Shown: positions 10,636 to 23,118, counted from the first letter of the stretch. The stretch: 64,000 nt of DNA from Arbacia lixula (GCA_963669155.1 OZ022597.1:13150826-13214825), one strand, 5' to 3'. Notes: generated by a model from the sequence alone, not told the origin. Numbers and translations are program-made.

Positions 10636-11409
10636 TAAACACAACCAAAAAATAAGACCCCCCCCCCCCTAAGCAAAATAACATACATTTTTATCAAAGA
10701 GGCTTTGGGCAAAATAATGTAGCAGGGTTGCTCCTTAACTTATTGACTAATTTCTGTGTGAAAATCACCTTAATCCAATTAGTCATGCATGAGTTGGGTA
10801 AATTTTAAAAGCAAAAATGTCACTTTTCCAAAGTCACAAGGGTAATGGTTTATGCCGTTGTAACAATATATTTGGGCATTTCTTGTGCGATTTTTAAAGT
10901 GTTTTTCGCTCAACCATGACGTGAAAATGACTTCTCATGTTTACAGGTCATGTTACATCTTTGTCAAAATTTCCAGAGTTTTATTTTTTCACCAAAATAA
11001 AGGGTTTTTAAAAGTTTCAACGTCAAGAGGGATGAGTATTTGTTAAACGGTGCTCACTTAACCAGAACAATGGGTTAAGTGTCGGGATAGGTGTTAGTGC
11101 ATCGAGAGATAGATGATAAACATTGAAAGTACATAAATTATGCACCAGAAATGGAATTCATCAAAAAGTCATATGACAGAATCCCTAAACTACCCTTGTG
11201 ACTTTTGAAAAGTGACATTTTTCCTTTAAAATTTGCCCACTCATGCATGACTAATTGGATTAATGAAATTTTCAAACAAGTTAGTCAATAAGTGAAGTAA
11301 CATTCCTGCCAAATTATTTGGCCCTAAACCTCTTTTATAAAAAAAAGTTACGCTATTTTGCTTAGGGGGGGGGGGGGGGGGGGGACTTACTTTTTTTTTG
11401 TTGCGTTTA
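10636..11409. mobile_element. Fold-back MITE with poly-C/poly-G tracts, copy 2
   Basis: It runs from TAAACACAACCAAAAAATAA, with a C run near 10656-10667, to a G run near 11366-11383 and the inverse terminus ending GTTGCGTTTA. Inverted arms of about 170 bp lie inside the homopolymers. It forms the outer part of the right arm around ISG12-A. Confidence 0.75.
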
Positions 11410-11639
11410 GGTAACAAAACAAAACACGAAGGTTTTCGCCACACGTCCGCGCCGTATACATGTTTATATATTCAGCACCTGGACATTGTCATTATGAACT
11501 AGTTTTTTTTTTTGTATGGAATTGTATTTCAACCTGGTATTGAAGAAAATTTAGCTCGGTTGCCATCGAATTGCATAATTACCATAATTAGATAATTTGC
11601 ATATATTTTGTATTGAGTTAAGTGCTCAATTCATCTCAG

Positions 11640-12475
11640 AAGGGATAAAATGAAAAACATTACCACTTTTGTTGGGTATTTTGGATCAAGGATTCAATTC
11701 ATTTATGCATATGACCATCAGGTTATTGTAAAATCGAAGATGACAGCCCTAATTTGCATATTTAAAGGATATTATTGTGTATTGATATTAGCCGGAATCA
11801 TATGCTTTCATGTATATCCACTGGAAGGGCTAAAATGAAAAACAATACCTCTTTTCTCGGGATTTAGTCAAAGATTCCATTTATGACATTTATTTATGCA
11901 TATGACCATCAGTTCATTTAAAATCAAAGATGGCTGCCCTCATTTGCATATTGAAAGGCAATTATTGTGTATTGATAGCCGGAATCACATGCTTTCATGT
12001 CTATCCACTACATAGAACAAAGTATTCAGAATTGTTTTCATATTGTTTTCATGTCACTTGTATTTAGTTACATATCATACAATGTCAGTATATGCCTCAC
12101 TAGAAAATCCATAATGGTTGCTGCTAATTTGCATATCAAACATCTTGGAACACTGCAATGTTGCATGTGATATTATTTGGGGGCAAATCTTTTATGCCAC
12201 TGAAATTACACTTTGATTACACTGTACGCTAAAAGTATATGACCGCAGCCGGCAGTCAACTTATCAAAATTCCAAAATGGCTGCCACTCATTAGCATACA
12301 GGATATACTTGTATACATCTATTTTTATCAGAGAGGACTCAATCTAAAAATGATAGTGCTATTATATTATTTTCCGGGTGTAAATGTGGTCTAGGATTAT
12401 GTATCTATAGGAATAATTTTACTTTGGACTATCATAACATTGTCAAATCCAAGATGGCTGCCAGAATTTGATTGT
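11640..12475 (+). repeat. Degenerate ~180-bp tandem array with YY1-like and octamer-like motifs
   Basis: Five related blocks carry an ATGGCTGCC-like core (A of ATG at 11740, 11930, 12114, 12277 and 12454). Each of the first four is followed within about 15 bases by ATTTGCATA or a close variant. The first two blocks also share TTATGCATATGACCATCAG and TGCTTTCATGTATATCCACT. The array is conserved at about 32210-33060. AAGATGGC resembles the YY1 core and ATTTGCAT is the POU octamer; function is unproven. The 62-codon frame at 11650 is just one repeat unit. Confidence 0.6.
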
Positions 12476-12956
12476 ATTCGAAGGCTTCTACTTCTACTTA
12501 CTACTACTAGTGTATGTAAAATGCTGCTTTGCTTACGACACACTTTCAGCAGAATGGTGTAGACCTAGTACTTATACAAACATGATGATATCAACCTCAG
12601 ATCACATATAGCACCCGTTTCTATCATGTGACCAATTAATTCAAATATATGTTAGCTTCATTAGACCCATATCATGGAGTCTAACTAACTCTAAATTGTT
12701 ATTAGAGTTCTCAAATTATCAATTTTTACTTTCACACGCATAGAGACTATTTCAATGGTATTATGCGTCTCTAAGAATTGAATATTATTATTATTATTGT
12801 TATTATCATTATTAGCTATAGCTCCACATGAGTTTATAACACGAGTACTTCTGCAAGTCTAAAATTGGTAATACTGGCGCATAGCTCTCATAATATGAAA
12901 CATGTAATAATCGCCAATCCTTTACGCCTTCACAGTATTCCTCATTTTAACTGACC

Positions 12957-12972
12957 GGGGGGGGGGGGGGGG
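12957..12972 (+). repeat. Poly-G tract
   Basis: Sixteen consecutive G residues following CTGACC. In the right duplicate the tract (about 33606-33624) is longer, so the length varies. Confidence 0.9.
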
Positions 12973-13308
12973 TGGTGGACATCTTAAAGTGAGTGAATAT
13001 ACAAGAGCGTGAATTGGGGGTATAAGAAGATTATGGGGAAAACTGTAAATCCTCATTGATGCTGATGTTGACATTCGATGTTGTAACCTTAGTATTGGCG
13101 GTGATCGACTAGGATAAAGACCTTCGTATGTGGGTGTTGACTTGATTGAATTGGGGTACCTGATAGCTGCTGTCTGAGTTGAAAGGTATTTCATGGGGAT
13201 CTCAGGGTAAATGCAAGGGATATCTCAAGAACCAACAGGTCATGTAAAGCAAGGTGACCGCTGTAGAAGCTTCTCAGTCATGCTAGCCACACTACTGTAT
13301 ACAGTAGC

Positions 13309-13501
13309 TGTTGGAAGATTATATGGCAAGAGCGCCATCTGTGTTGAATAAACTTGAATAAAGCCCTTCTTGAAATGGCACTTCCGCTGGGTGGTTGTGA
13401 ATGATTTGAGTACTTCATAAACCAGGAGTTTGGATTGGGTCTGGTGTATGAATGTTGATGTTAAAATAAGACAAGGAACAAACATGGTGTCAGAAGTGGG
13501 A
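13309..13501 (+). mobile_element. LTR-retrotransposon remnant: LTR plus tRNA-Leu primer-binding site
   Basis: A candidate 176-bp LTR runs from TGTTGGAAGATT to GGAACAAACA (13484) and holds AATAAA signals. It is followed at once by TGGTGTCAGAAGTGGGA (13485-13501), the complement of a tRNA-Leu 3' end including CCA, a primer-binding site seen in Ty3/gypsy elements. No gag or pol follows. The same arrangement is at 33964-34153. The 128-codon minus-strand frame at 13240-13626 overlaps the LTR and is not credible as a gene. Confidence 0.6.
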
Positions 13502-13709
13502 TTTGCAATATGACTACGAGGATTTTTTACAGAAAACTGCCATGAGGGCCCTTTTATAAGTAGTACCCCTCCCCTTTCCAGCGCAGGTAGTAAATATGTT
13601 GGGCTATCAATTGTGTAGGCACTCATTTTTCGTTCTTCCTTTTAGTAGATTGCAATACTACTGGTGCGTATTTATTCACCATTATCAGAAATTAATGTCA
13701 CAACGGCAT

Positions 13710-13726
13710 TGGTGGCAGCGATGGGA
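13710..13726 (+). mobile_element. Second tRNA-Leu-type primer-binding site remnant
   Basis: TGGTGGCAGCGATGGGA is nearly the complement of another tRNA-Leu isoacceptor 3' end including CCA. A second LTR element probably ended just upstream, possibly beginning near 13590. It is conserved at about 34356 in the right duplicate. Confidence 0.45.
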
Positions 13727-14745
13727 TATAAGACTGGAGTAATCATTCTCCAGATACTTGTGATAGTTGATATCTCCTAGATTGTAGGTTTAAATCTTCC
13801 TGCCACTGTGGGTAGGCCTACATCACTAATGTTAACAAATCAGTTCAATTACTTTTAAAACTGGTAATCATAATACATTAGAGTACTCCGAACATTGAAG
13901 ACCTAAAATGAAGTTCTTTTGCTGTCAAACCTCTATCAAACATTAATCTTTGTATACATTTATATTGACAACTTATCTGCTGTTCATGCTGCCATATTGT
14001 ATATTAGTGGTATAACTTCAAGATGAGCAAAATGTTAGGACAAGAGTAACTATAAGATTCTGGTATCCGTGAGAAAAATATGTACCTTATATATCTTTCA
14101 AATATGCAAATTAGATACAATAATTTTGCATAAATTGGAAGTGTTCTGATAGTCCTCTGCATGTAATGACATGTATCAATAGAGATATTGCTATGCATTG
14201 GCATTGCTACCACGGGCATGCAATATTACTCTTATTCGCGCAACTTTACTAGATCTAGTAGCTATTATTCTTCATTCTAGACTCCATGATTTGTGATGTA
14301 AAGGGCTGTGACTTGCCTATATCTGTATGCACTAACTCTAATTAAGTTCACGGTGTACTTGGCAGCGGTGGGATTTGAACCTCACAAACATTCCAAAAAT
14401 TTGTTTCACACGGTGTTAAGAGGCAGTTAAGTAGAACTGATGTTATGCCGTATAAAAGCCAGGCCGAAACCATTCTGCTGAAAGTGTATCGCAAGCACAG
14501 CAGCATTTTACGGACACTAGTAGGCCTAGCTAGTACAAGTATAGTAGCTTTCGAATATAATCAGATTCAGGCAGCCATCTTGGATTTGACAATGCTAATA
14601 TTTTTTTTTTGTAAATTTACAGACTAACAGACCAACATACTAACAGGAAAAATGATTAATAGAAAGTAAGGGGTTAACGAAAGCAAGTGAGAACAGGAGT
14701 TGGGAAATTGGTGGGGCTAAATTTAAAAGGGGGGGGGGGGGGGCT
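13727..14745. other. No gene; includes a segment absent from the right duplicate
   Basis: About 14040-14740 has no counterpart in the right copy, which jumps from TGTTAGAACTTATCTGCACC into the match of 14746. At 14360-14385 the sequence TTGGCAGCGGTGGGATTTGA (then ACC) complements a tRNA-Leu 3' half without CCA, probably a SINE or tRNA relic. A G run lies near 14730-14743. Confidence 0.5.
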
Positions 14746-15227
14746 TAGCACCGAAATTGCCGGAGCTAAGCAAAATTTTTGACAGTGAGAAAAGGGCTTG
14801 AGATACAATACAATTTTTCCCAAGTTCGTTTTCGGAATACCACCCCTGTACTTATGAACATGTCCAGGTCTTGTACACAACCCATATCCATGCTGGAACC
14901 GTCTACAAGACTACAAAAGTACAAACTTGTACATATGACCATAGCCCCGGGACTGCTCCCGCGAGCGGGCTGGTCGCAGTAAATATGATCACAAATTGAT
15001 GCAGAACTTAAGAAATGAGAGCATGCAAGCTCATGAAGTTAGACTAGATCTACATCAACACTGCAACATTTTTTGAACAAAGTAACATACCAACAGAGTA
15101 ACAGGAAGAATGATTACTAGGTCTCAGCCGAACTAATTTGTTCAGACGATACAAAAATGGGAATCATAGTATGACTTACCTCACCGAGCTGTACTTGGAA
15201 GAGAATATAATACAAACTTGTAGCTTA

Positions 15228-15808
15228 GGGGTGGTATTACAGAAGTTATCCTAAGTTTTCTCCTAAGTTTTCTCCTAAGTCCCCGAGTTAGGAGGTGCCT
15301 AAGAGAGCAAGAAATTGGTATTACAGAAGGTCCTCTTAGGACTATCTTAATGTAAATTAGAGAAGGTTTGACCACACCCAGTGCGCATTTATTAGCCAGT
15401 GGAGGAAAGTGTTTCATTTATGAACAGCCAATCACAACCACAGCATCTCATCAGGCCCTCCCCCTAGGATTGATCCTAACTTTGTGGTTGCGCAACTATG
15501 CGCGCGCACATAATTCATGTACGCGCGCTTGCGCAAATAAATGCTGCTGCGTGTGTTATGAATGGCTAAGACAGGGGGAGGCTCTCCTAAGTTTTCTCCT
15601 AAGTTTTCTCCTAAATCCTCTCTTACGCTCATTCTGTAATACCAATCCTCCTAACTTTATGATTTGCATAAATTTGCATAAAGATAGGAGAAAACTTAGG
15701 AGAAATCTTAGGAGCGGAGTTAGGAGAAAAGTTAAGATCGTTCTACTTAGGAGAATCCTAGACTTAGGATAAGATTTCTCCTAAGTTATCGTTCTGTAAT
15801 ACCACCCC
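15228..15808. mobile_element. 581-bp MITE with TA target duplication
   Basis: Perfect 17-bp inverted ends (GGGGTGGTATTACAGAA and its complement) are flanked by TA on each side. The paralogous site at about 35169 reads GTAGCTTAGCTTCAC with one TA, so it is an empty site and the boundaries are exact. The interior carries inverted blocks of CTCCTAAGTTTT repeats. A TA duplication is typical of Tc1/mariner-like elements. The frames across it (15181, 15368, 15432) are chance. Confidence 0.85.
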
Positions 15809-16380
15809 TAGCTTCACAATATCGCGCAACGTCATGTGGGGATTCCAGGGGCGCGTTTCTCGATACGATGACAACCCTAACCTCAGCTCTAACTCTGATT
15901 GTTAGCGCTGGGGTGATTCTCGAAGCTATTACAACTCTAACCTCAGCTCTAAATGCTGGAACTGCACGGACCCTGTCGCATATATTGTTCTCGATCGGAC
16001 GATCCTTGAGAACAATAGTGACTTATGGGAAGCTGAGTTGCGTAATTAGGACTGTTAAAAGCGAATAAATTTCCATTGAAGGCGATGAAAAAGGTTAAAA
16101 ATATTTCAAAATGTTGAGTATCATTCGAGCGCGAGCATTCCGTAGATCAGACATGTGTGAGAGGGCTAGTCTAAGCAATCTAACATTTTAAAACTGTTTA
16201 ATGTTGAAAATTCACTCGTGTTCGCTTATTTATTTTTGAATGATTAAGTCTACTTTTAATTGAGATGTTTGCATCAGTTGTGAAAATAAACACATGCATT
16301 TGATAATTAACCCCTTTCTTCAATATTCAGACATTTATTTTAAGAATGGCATGATTGCGTAGACTATCATTAACATGGTA

Positions 16381-16967
16381 TGATGCGAGTGCCTCAAACC
16401 GGCCCCCTTGTTTTCTTTTGAATATTTTCATTCCAAGATAACCAAATAAAATTCTAAAATTTCACACACAAATCAGCAAATTAATGCTTTGAAAAAAAAA
16501 CATTTTTGGATTGAAGATTAACGATAACATTTCAGAGAAATTGCGCTTCAAATATCGCTCGATAAATCGTCGCACATTCACAGCACTGAACCTTGAAACC
16601 GGCCCCTCCCGATAATGTGCGATATCTCCTTCAATCCGACGAGTACAGTGCCGACATTTCACCAGTATTGCGTCTCGATCATGCTCGTTCCAGTGCAGTG
16701 AAAAAATGACGGGAAAGTTTCGGCGATCGACGAGAAAATCACGGAAGTACGAACGCAAGTTGAAAAACGGAGATGTTTCGAACGAAAATGTGCAATTGCC
16801 AAATAAGTGCACATTTTGTCTAGTTTTGCTTCCGAAAATCTTGCATTTGGTTTACTAATGCGTAAATACATAATAAATCGCGCATCCAACCTTCGATAAC
16901 GCGCACTGCGCAGAAATACGCGGGGGCCGGTTTCAAGGGTAGGGGCCGGTTTGTGGACCACTTATGA
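16381..16967. mobile_element. 587-bp insertion with CAAACCGGCCCC inverted termini
   Basis: It is present only in the left copy. The right copy reads straight through ACATGGTATATTTTAACA near 35732, consistent with a TA duplication around the insert. Both ends carry CAAACCGGCCCC about 14 bases in, in inverse orientation, and the family motif ACCGGCCCCT recurs inside near 16600. The overlapping minus-strand frames between 16462 and 17017 match nothing I know. Confidence 0.7.
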
Positions 16968-17654
16968 TATATTTTAACAGGAATATGACCAAAATGGAAA
17001 GCATGAAAGAAATTCAATGAATTGATTTAACAGAAGAAAATGAGAGATTGATTGCACAACAATCTTCGTGAAAACTGTGTTATACATGAAGCCATAGACT
17101 ATCAACGTTTAAACAATAATTCGCCCCATATTTAACAAAAGTATGATTATTTCAACCTGATCTTTTCTTAATTATTGCGGGGTTTCGCGAGAAAGGCTAA
17201 AAATTCTTATCTGGTATCGATACACGAGATATCCGACTTGGCATTCTCTTCGAGAAATGGTTCAGCATCATTAATACTAGCGTGAGTTCTAAGGGAGATG
17301 TACTGGCATTCTACTGCAGAAACAGGCCCCTGCTTGGGAATTCCCACGGTCCATAGCGCTAGTCTCATTACGCAGACAGCGATACGTTCTTGTGAGTATA
17401 TAATATATTGATAATCCAATATTATGTATCCCTTTTGTAATCTAGATTCGAATAAAAATTGAACTACATTGGTGTAACCATCTCAAGAATTCAACTTGGG
17501 TTCCACATACATACATTGATAATCATCTTCAAAATTTTGGCTGAATGCTTCAGCCTAGGCCTACGTCATGGATATGACCCGTCTGACCTCTTACCGGAAG
17601 ATGAAGTCACGGCGCAGAATCGGGTCATAAATTCTTGGAAGTAGCATAAAAGCA

Positions 17655-19065
17655 GGGTTACACCCAAACCGAATTCTCCCGAATAAATTCGGGCTGATTA
17701 TATGCGCGAATATGGGCTGGATTCGGTGGATTCGGAAGCTATTCGTCTCTGATACGAGGAGCTCACCGAATCGAGCCGAATAGGTCCAGAATCGGAGCAG
17801 AATCGACGCGAATAGACCATTTCGTAATTACACCATGGTCGGACAATTCACTCAATAAATACTACTAGACTGCTGACTGGGATTGTTTCAAGAAACTGTG
17901 TTGGATCAGAGAGGTGTTATAAATGGAGTCAGCACGAAGTGTAATTTATTCCTACAGCAGTCGCGTGCATTGATATCACAATGGAATATTTGACGCGTTT
18001 GGCTCTTTGATCGAGGGAGATCCGCCGCCAAACAAGCATGACAAAATGTAGGATGCATTTTGAGGAATATATATTCTGTATGCGCAGAAGATTTCAGAAC
18101 CACTTCATGAACTGAAGTGCATGTGCAGTAGTATTACATCTTATAAAGATACGATTCTGTGAATTTCAGATTATATTGTTGCTTCGTTTTTGTGATAAAA
18201 GGAGAATACTGTAGAAAACATGCCAGAGAAATGCCTCCATATCGCACATTTCCGAATCATATTTCCTTAAAAATATCTTGTAAATTGTTTATTGAGTGTT
18301 TAATCTTTCATGGAAACAATCTCAATTTCGTGTGCGGAGGTGTCCGGAAAAGTTACGGACCAAATTCTTTCTACAAGTTTTTTCAAAATTCCCCTTCGCT
18401 CACCCCAAAACTAATTCACAGTGTGTGTAAATAGATCAGCTACGAGCTCCCAGCGAAGGCTGAACGGTTGACATGCTTCTCAAAACAGATTGTCTTTTAT
18501 TATTCAGAGGAAGGCACTACCTAATTAGAAATACAGCTAATTGTTTAAAACACCTGAATGTCTTGAATTGTTATGAGGCGGCGGACCTCATAGATCAAAG
18601 GAAGTCTATCCGAGCGCAGTCCATCCATGATAGGTCCATGGTTGGATGGTGGATGTAAAGACATTTTACAGTGTGCCCGGAACAACAATAGAAGCAGACG
18701 CACGTGATGGAATGTTCTTTCACTACCTTCTCAGAGCTGAATAGCTGTTGCCATATTTGCATGATAAGAGATTGAAATGTGGTTGACTATCTAATAAATT
18801 CCTATTTTACTCTGTGAGTTTGGGGATTGAACTGAGGTCATTTACTAAAAGCAATAATCCGCTCATGTGCAAATTGCAATTACGAAATGGGTTTTTAAAT
18901 TTTGGCATCCCGAATGCCAACCCGAATATAGTGGCCAGAATCGAGCCGAACGTGGCCCGAAAGCCCCGATTACGGCCGAATAGAGCCGAAAGCGCCAAAT
19001 ACGCCACCGAATCCGTCCGAATCGGGTTTGAATCGGACCCGAATATGCCAGAATCCTTTTATTTT
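17655..19065. mobile_element. Nested MITE block: CCGAAT-rich outer, TIR inner element (17817-18890)
   Basis: The outer flanks (17655-17816 and 18900-19065) are full of CCGAAT/ATTCGG motifs. Between them lies an element bounded by CCATTTCGTAATTACA and its inverse TGCAATTACGAAATGG. The same inner element occurs at 41127-41594. Relative to that copy, about 17910-18640 looks like a further insertion. The right duplicate keeps only the far part (from about 36605). No coding content is evident. Confidence 0.5.
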
Positions 19066-19084
19066 TACCGTTTTATTTTTCGGC

Positions 19085-19112
19085 GGGGGGTGGGGGGGGG
19101 GGGGGGGGGGGC
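19085..19112 (+). repeat. Poly-G-rich tract
   Basis: A nearly uninterrupted G run, also present in the right duplicate near 36869-36885 with a different length. Confidence 0.85.
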
Positions 19113-19199
19113 GGATAAACATGAGTGCACAACTGTGTGCACCTAGCTCACTTCCACCTTGTCATTCGACCTGTGCACACCATGGAAGACCGTGATCAA

Positions 19200-19670
19200 C
19201 CGGTTGATGACTGCTTGCAGAACCACAAAGACAACAGAGACGACATCAGCCACAAAGACAACAACAGGAACATCAACCACAAAGAAAACAACGACACCAA
19301 ACCACAAAGACATCGACATGAACCACAAAGAATACACCAGCATCATCCACAAAGGTAACAGCAACAACATCCATATTCGCAAATAAAAACAACAACAAAA
19401 GCAATATTCACAAAGAAACCAACAACATCCACAAAGACAACAAAGACAAGATGCAGCATCAACAAATAAAACAACAACGACATCAACCACAAAGAAAAAA
19501 ACGACATGACCCAATACAAAGACAACAACGAAATCAACCACAAAGACAACAACGACGACATCGACCACAAAGACAACAACGACAACGACATAAAACACAA
19601 AGAAAACAACAACAACGACATCATTAACATCGACAAGAACGACGACATCAACCAAAAAGATCCTAAGAAC
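19200..19670 (+). repeat. CACAAAGACAACAACGACATC-type minisatellite
   Basis: Irregular tandem repeats of CACAAAGACAACAACGAC-like units, almost free of T on this strand. The right duplicate has a much shorter version (about 37000-37125), so the array has expanded or contracted. Open frames on both strands (Asn/Asp/His/Lys or Val/Phe-rich) are translations of the repeat, not genes. Confidence 0.8.
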
Positions 19671-19840
19671 CACAATATCCAATGTGCTATCTCAAAAGGT
19701 AGGTACAAGATCAATGAAAATGCATCAACAATGTTCTTGTGCTTTTGTTGAACTTGCCGACGAAGGTTAAACAAATGTTAAAGTTGAGCCCTGTTTGATC
19801 GAGAACCACAACTACTAGAATTATGGTTCGCCTCATCATT

Positions 19841-19849
19841 TGTGTGTGT

Positions 19850-19905
<56 letters not shown>

Positions 19906-19912
19906 GTGTGTG
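19841..19912 (+). repeat. (TG)n microsatellite
   Basis: TG repeats of about 70 bp with one TC and a TT interruption. Confidence 0.95.
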
Positions 19913-19992
19913 TGCATAACCATTTGTGATTCATTTAATCATAGAGAATTCATAGATCATTCATAGAGCTCCGATTCATTCAGAGCTCCGTT

Positions 19993-22486
19993 CCCAGGAC
20001 GAAAAACCAGTAGAAACCAGTAGAGAAAAACCATTAGAATCTCTACTGGTTTCTACTGGAAATTTTCTACTGGTTTGAATATGGAAAGTGAAATGATTTC
20101 CAGTAGAAACCATTAGAAAAATGCCAGTAGAATACCAGTAGAAACCAGTAGAAATCTCTACTGGATCCAATACAAGACCAATAGAAGACCAGTAGAATAC
20201 CAGTAGAAACCAGTAGGAATCTCTACTGGATCCAATAGAAGACCAGTAGAAACCAGTAGGAATCTCTACTGGATCCAATAGAGCTTCCTACTGGTTTCTA
20301 CTTGAATTTTTCTACTGGTTTGAATATGGAAAGTGAAATGATTTCCAGTAGAAACCATTAGAAAAATACCAGTAGAGTGCCAGTAGAAACCAGTAGCAAT
20401 TTCTCCTGGATCCATCAGAATACCAGTAGAAACTAGTAAAATACCTACTGGAGCCATCAGGAGACCAATAGGAATCAAAATTAAAAATATTGATGAAATA
20501 TTGATTTAAATTTAGTATATGATAATACGAATTATGACATATTTCCTTATCGTTTTAACCTAATCCTATCCTATCCTACATTTATTCCTATTCTATCCTA
20601 TACCTAACCTAATTCCTATTCTTTCATTCACAGACTTTCATATATATAGCAGTACGATTATAAGGTTCATAAGATATTGGTTACTCTAACTTACATTTAA
20701 GAAGATCATTTTTGTTGTTATCATTATTGTCTTCACTTAAGTAGGTGACATTCACTATTTTATGTTTAAATTTGAAATCATTACTTGGTAAAATCCCTTT
20801 TATCTGGTTAGGTGGAGGTTATCTATTTAAAAGTACAAAATTAGGACACGTAAATACATGCATGAATATTCATGAGCATCTCTATTTCTATTGGTTTCTA
20901 TTGGTTTCTACTGGTCTCCATTACCAGTAGAATTCACTGGTCTCTAATGGTTTCTACTGGTTTGACTTAGTATTTTTCACACTCCTTTTCAAACCATTAG
21001 ATCTCACTGGTTTCTATTGGTTTATACTGGTTTGACTTTGTATTTTTCACACTCCTTTTCCAAAGATTATATCTCACTAGTTTCTATTGGTTTCTACTGA
21101 TCTCCAATACCAGGAGAATTCACTGGTCTCTAATGGTTTCTACTGGTTTGACTTAGTATTTTTCACACTCCTTTTCAAACCATTAGATCTCACTGATTTC
21201 TATTGGTTTCTACTGGTTTGACTTTGAATTTTTGACACTCCTTTTCAAACCATTAGGTCTTACTGGTTTCTATTAGTTTATACTGGTCTCCACCAGTAGA
21301 ATTCACTGGTCTCTAATGGTTTCTACTGGTTTGACTCTGTATTTTTCACACTCCTTTTCAAACCATTAAGTTTCACTGGTCTCTAATGGTTTCTCCTGGT
21401 TAGACTTTGAATTTTTCACACTCCTTTTCAAAACATTATATCTCACTAGTTTCTATTAGTGTGACAAAAACAAAGTCAAACCAGTAGAAACCATTAGAAA
21501 CCATTGGATTCAAATGGTATTGAAGACCAGTAGAAACCAATAGAAACCAGTGAGATCTAATGGTTTGAAAAGGAGTGTAATAAAAAAAACAAAGTCAAAC
21601 CAGTAGAAACCATTAGAGACCAGTGGATTCTAATGGTATTGAAGACCAGTAGAAACCAATAGAAACCAGTGAGATCTAGTGGTTTGAGAAGGAGTGTGAA
21701 AAAAACAAAGTCAAACCAGTAGAAACCATTAGAGACCAGTGGATTCTAATGGTATTGAAGACCAGTAGAAACCAATAGAAACCAGTGAGATCCAATGGTT
21801 TGAAAAGGAGTGTAAAAAAAACAAAGTCAAACCAGTAGAAACCATTAGAGACCAGTGGATTCCAATGGTAGTGAGGACCAGTAGAAACCAATAGAAACCA
21901 GTGAGATCTAATGGTTGAGAAGGAGTGTGAAAAAAAACAAGTCAAACTAGTAGAAACCATTAGAGACCAGTGGATTCTAATGGTATTGAAGACCAGTAGA
22001 AACCAATAGAAACCAGTGAGATCTAGTGGTTTGAGAAGGAGTGTGAAAAAAACAAAGCCAAACCAGTAGAAACCATTAGAGACCAGTGGATTCTAATGGT
22101 ATTGAAGACCAGTAGAAACCAATAGAAACCAGTGAGATCTAGTGGTTTGAGAAGGAGTGTGAAAAAAAACCCCAGTAGAAACCATTAGAGACCAGTGATT
22201 CTAATGGTTTCTTCTGGTCTTCAATACCATTAGAATCCACTGGTCTCTAATGGTTTCTACTGGTTTGACTTTGTTTTTTTCACACTCCTTCTCAAACCAT
22301 TAGATCTCACTGGTTTCTATTGGTTTCTACTGGTCTTCAACACATTAGACTCTACTGGTTTCTACTGGTTTCTACTGGTTTGATTTCGTAGTTCCTCTTC
22401 AGACCAGTAGACTCTACTGGACCAGTAGAAACCAGTAGACGGTCTCTACTGGTTTCTTCTGGTTTCTATGGGAATTTCGACCTGGG
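19993..22486. mobile_element. CCAGTAGAAA-repeat DNA transposon, copy 2 (opposite orientation)
   Basis: It starts CCCAGGACGAAAAACCAG and ends with TTTCGACCTGGG, the inverse of copy 1, with TT on both flanks. At 2,494 bp it is longer than copy 1 because it holds more units of about 116 bp; successive starts at 21600, 21716 and 21832 give the period. The unique centre (about 20465-20880) matches 9515-9925. The host sequence is rich in ATTCATGAGCTCCG motifs on both sides (19930-19992 and 22487-22740), and the region is missing from the right duplicate. Confidence 0.8.
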
Positions 22487-23087
22487 TTTGATCATTGATT
22501 CATAGCTCCATCGATTCGTGACTCGCTCCGAATTGCCTCCGAATGAGCTCAATCGATATGATTAACTAGCTCCGATTAGCATTCAATCATTCGATCGAGG
22601 TGATTTGTGATTCATGAGCTCCGTGGCTCCGGTTCAATCCAAATGAATTAATTTAATCGTGATCCGTAATTCATGAGCTCCGTAGCTCCGGGGTCAATCC
22701 ATATGAATTCGTGAATCCTTCACTCGTGATTGACTAGAATCGATGGAACATAGCTTCGCACAAGATATTTTCATATCATACATATTGATACTGGCGTAAA
22801 TATTCATATTGAATGCGTCGCCATTAAACCCAAACAAAACAAACTAGCTCCGCAATCATTGCTAACTAAACCGTTTGCCTGACGAAGACGAGCAATAGCG
22901 GTCGAAACGTCGCAATCTCCAATTTGCCTTATCGTGAGACAACAGATTACTAATACTCTAGCGATATCATATTTCTTATATTAACGTTCTAAGATATTTA
23001 CTGTATGTAACTGCATGTAATTCTATTCCATTTTAATGTTATGTATTCGAAATCAAGCGGAAAATAAATCACTTTAATAAAGAAAAA

Positions 23088-23118
<31 letters not shown>

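Larger units (their letters stand above)
7817..11409 (-). repeat. Right arm of the inverted repeat flanking ISG12-A
   Basis: This is the inverse complement of 2604-4155, interrupted by the CCAGTAGAAA transposon at 8333-10353. After removing it the arm is about 1.57 kb. It comprises the TTAGCCCC-motif segment (7817-8332 and 10354-10635) and the fold-back MITE (10636-11409). Confidence 0.75.

Noticed and set aside
13240..13626. 128-codon minus-strand frame, also seen as 138 codons at 33916
   Set aside because: It overlaps an LTR and primer-binding site; indels between the duplicates change frame without regard to codons.
14360..14385. Possible tRNA-Leu gene
   Set aside because: Only a 3' half-like match is present; no acceptor stem partner, D-arm or anticodon arm could be found on the minus strand.
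19143..19774. 179- and 143-codon minus-strand frames rich in Val/Phe/Leu, like membrane proteins
   Set aside because: They read the reverse of an AAC/CAAAGAC minisatellite whose length differs strongly in the paralogous copy.
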